Below, in pieces: positions 22,506 to 23,691 of a DNA stretch of 23,691 nucleotides. The translations under genes were made by a program, and so were the position numbers. The notes below the pieces were generated by a model. It was given only the letters and a program-made list of their open reading frames with translations, ran no database searches and had not been told where the DNA came from. Numbering within the stretch: the stretch's first letter is position 1; each line of letters starts with the position of its first letter. The stretch is from CAISTG01 sp964455185. GTDB lineage: Bacteria > Patescibacteriota > Patescibacteriia > 2-01-FULL-39-33. Where the stretch lies: assembly GCA_964455185.1 (NCBI GenBank), contig CAYVUR010000010.1, positions 1-23,691 of the forward strand, read 5' to 3'.

Positions 22506-23507
22506 TTATTTTATGTATTTTTTAATGGTCGCTTGATCAAGTAATTCTTTAATATATTTATCAACATCTACTTTTATTAAAATATGTCGCAACTTAACGC
22601 TCTCTTTTCCAGTATCGGGGTCTGATAATTTTTTCTCTACTTTAACTATATGATAGCCAAATTTATTTTTTACGACTTTAGGCAAAACTGAACCTTCAGG
22701 TAAAGCAAAAATCTCTCCTTCCCAAGATGAATCAAGTTGTCCTTTCATTGCCCAGCCTAAATCACCTCCAGTATTAACTCCGATTTCATCATCAGTATAT
22801 TGAGAAGCTAAAGTATTAAAATCAACACCTTCAGTTAAAGCGATTTTTAAAACCATTTCTGCTTTCTCTTTAGCTTTTTTATTTATTTCTAAAGACTCAT
22901 CATTTGCAATTACTTCTTGTAAAATTTCTCTTTCAATTAAAGGACGCAAAATCATTTCCTTAAATTGAGATAATTTTAAACCATAAATGATATTAATGGT
23001 TGATTCAGCTTGTTTAACGCCTCCCGATTGATTAATTAAAACATTTATTTGTTGATTAAGAAAATCATTAGAGACTCTTTTGCCATATTCTGCTAATTTT
23101 TGACGCACTAAAATGTTAGCAACCTGACGATAAAAAACTTTATCTGAAATATCTGAGAAAGCAGATAAATCTGGTAATCCCTCTCTTTTTTTAGCTATAG
23201 CAGAAGAAAGAAATTTTAAATCAGCATAATAATCAGATAATAATAATTTTGATCCATTAATAGTTCCTGCTGGTAAATTAAAAGCTTTCATTATTTGATA
23301 ACTAAAAGGATCTTTAAATTTAAATTTGTATATTCCTAAAATATCAAAGGAAATAACTAAAATTAAAGCTAATAATAATGTTATAGCTAAACGCAACCAA
23401 CGATTTGTTATTAAAGTCTTTTTATTTTTTAGTTCTTTTGTTTGAGTAAAAATATCATCTAAATCTGTTTCTTTCTGCTCTTTTTTTTCTGTTAAAAGTG
23501 TTGGCAA
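22506..23507 (-). CDS. Membrane-anchored parvulin-type peptidyl-prolyl isomerase (PpiC/SurA-like)
   Basis: A folding factor for exported proteins. A charged cytoplasmic N-terminus is followed by one membrane helix (38-60), a SurA-N-like helical chaperone region (about 80-205) and a parvulin domain (about 211-315) with GGDLGWAMKGQ (247-257) and FGYHIVKV (283-290). The RHILI strand that normally opens a parvulin domain is absent before residue 211 and appears instead at 307-311, near the C-terminus. The start is uncertain: the codon at 23507 is TTG, and the same frame remains open, without an ATG, back to a TGA at 23616-23618 with coding-like content (DWEAVFSSEPPD). The true gene is probably longer; the scaffold end at 23691 may cut or corrupt it. 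Confidence 0.88.
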   Translation of the reverse strand: MPTLLTEKKEQKETDLDDIFTQTKELKNKKTLITNRWLRLAITLLLALILVISFDILGIYKFKFKDPFSYQIMKAFNLPAGTINGSKLLLSDYYADLKFLSSAIAKKREGLPDLSAFSDISDKVFYRQVANILVRQKLAEYGKRVSNDFLNQQINVLINQSGGVKQAESTINIIYGLKLSQFKEMILRPLIEREILQEVIANDESLEINKKAKEKAEMVLKIALTEGVDFNTLASQYTDDEIGVNTGGDLGWAMKGQLDSSWEGEIFALPEGSVLPKVVKNKFGYHIVKVEKKLSDPDTGKESVKLRHILIKVDVDKYIKELLDQATIKKYIK

Positions 23508-23691
23508 TTTAAATAAAGTCTTTTTATTGTCCGGCGGCTCTGAAGAAAAAACTGCTTCCCAATCAATTTGTGATTTTTGATTCTTGTTTTCATTAATAAT
23601 AAATTCTTTATTATTTCAGCCGGCCGGGTCCGAAGATAAATGTATTGAACTGGTTTGAATTCGTTTAAAATTTTATTTTTTAATTTTTTTA

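Overview
The window is AT-rich DNA from a bacterium that looks like a member of the Candidate Phyla Radiation (Patescibacteria, probably a Parcubacteria-type lineage). This is inferred from protein style: PilM/N/O with a minor-pseudopilin operon, a short UvrA, C39-like lipoprotein peptidases, an RlpA-FtsE-FtsX operon and tRNAs without encoded CCA. Two runs of N (13078-13132 and 18720-18729) show that it is a scaffold, probably metagenomic. TGA behaves as a stop and no conserved ORF is interrupted by it, so the standard bacterial code applies.

Layout. 1-1415: a terminator, a near-consensus promoter, one GT-B glycosyltransferase and its terminator. 1432-9496: a type IV pilus / type II secretion-like operon on the + strand: PilB ATPase, PilC platform, four class III pseudopilins (GspH-, PilV-, PilW- and PilX-like), then PilM, PilN, PilO and a small membrane protein. 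It has a second promoter before pilM and a strong bidirectional terminator at the end. No prepilin peptidase, retraction ATPase or obvious major pilin lies here. 9508-11820 (- strand): a compact Fe-S cluster operon, iscR-iscU-nfu-iscS, whose promoter is overlapped by a 27-bp palindrome that is probably the IscR operator. 11824-15892 (- strand): a C39-like lipoprotein, a second lipoprotein interrupted by the first N gap, and uvrA. 15951-16246 (+): a self-contained unit for a 56-residue cysteine-containing protein with its own promoter, ribosome binding site and terminator. 16250-18243 (-): cysS, a small zinc-ribbon protein, and upstream of the latter a structured leader that resembles a transcription attenuator and contains a 29-codon leucine-rich ORF. 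18227-19766 (-): a DUF192 protein and a WecA/MraY-like transferase separated by the second N gap. 19840-22250 (-): ftsX, ftsE and an RlpA-like protein in one tight operon. 22262-22451 (+): promoter, tRNA-Gly(CCC) and tRNA-Thr(CGT). 22506 to the right end (-): a membrane-anchored parvulin-type isomerase whose first core strand appears to sit at the C-terminus.

The genes cover surface biology (pili, glycosylation, lipoproteins), envelope remodelling (FtsEX plus RlpA-like, WecA-like transferase, parvulin) and housekeeping (UvrA, CysRS, Fe-S assembly, tRNAs). The most unusual items are the attenuator-like leader with its leucine-rich ORF, the isolated small Cys protein, the apparently permuted parvulin, the UvrA lacking the insertion domain, and the RlpA-like protein coupled to FtsEX.
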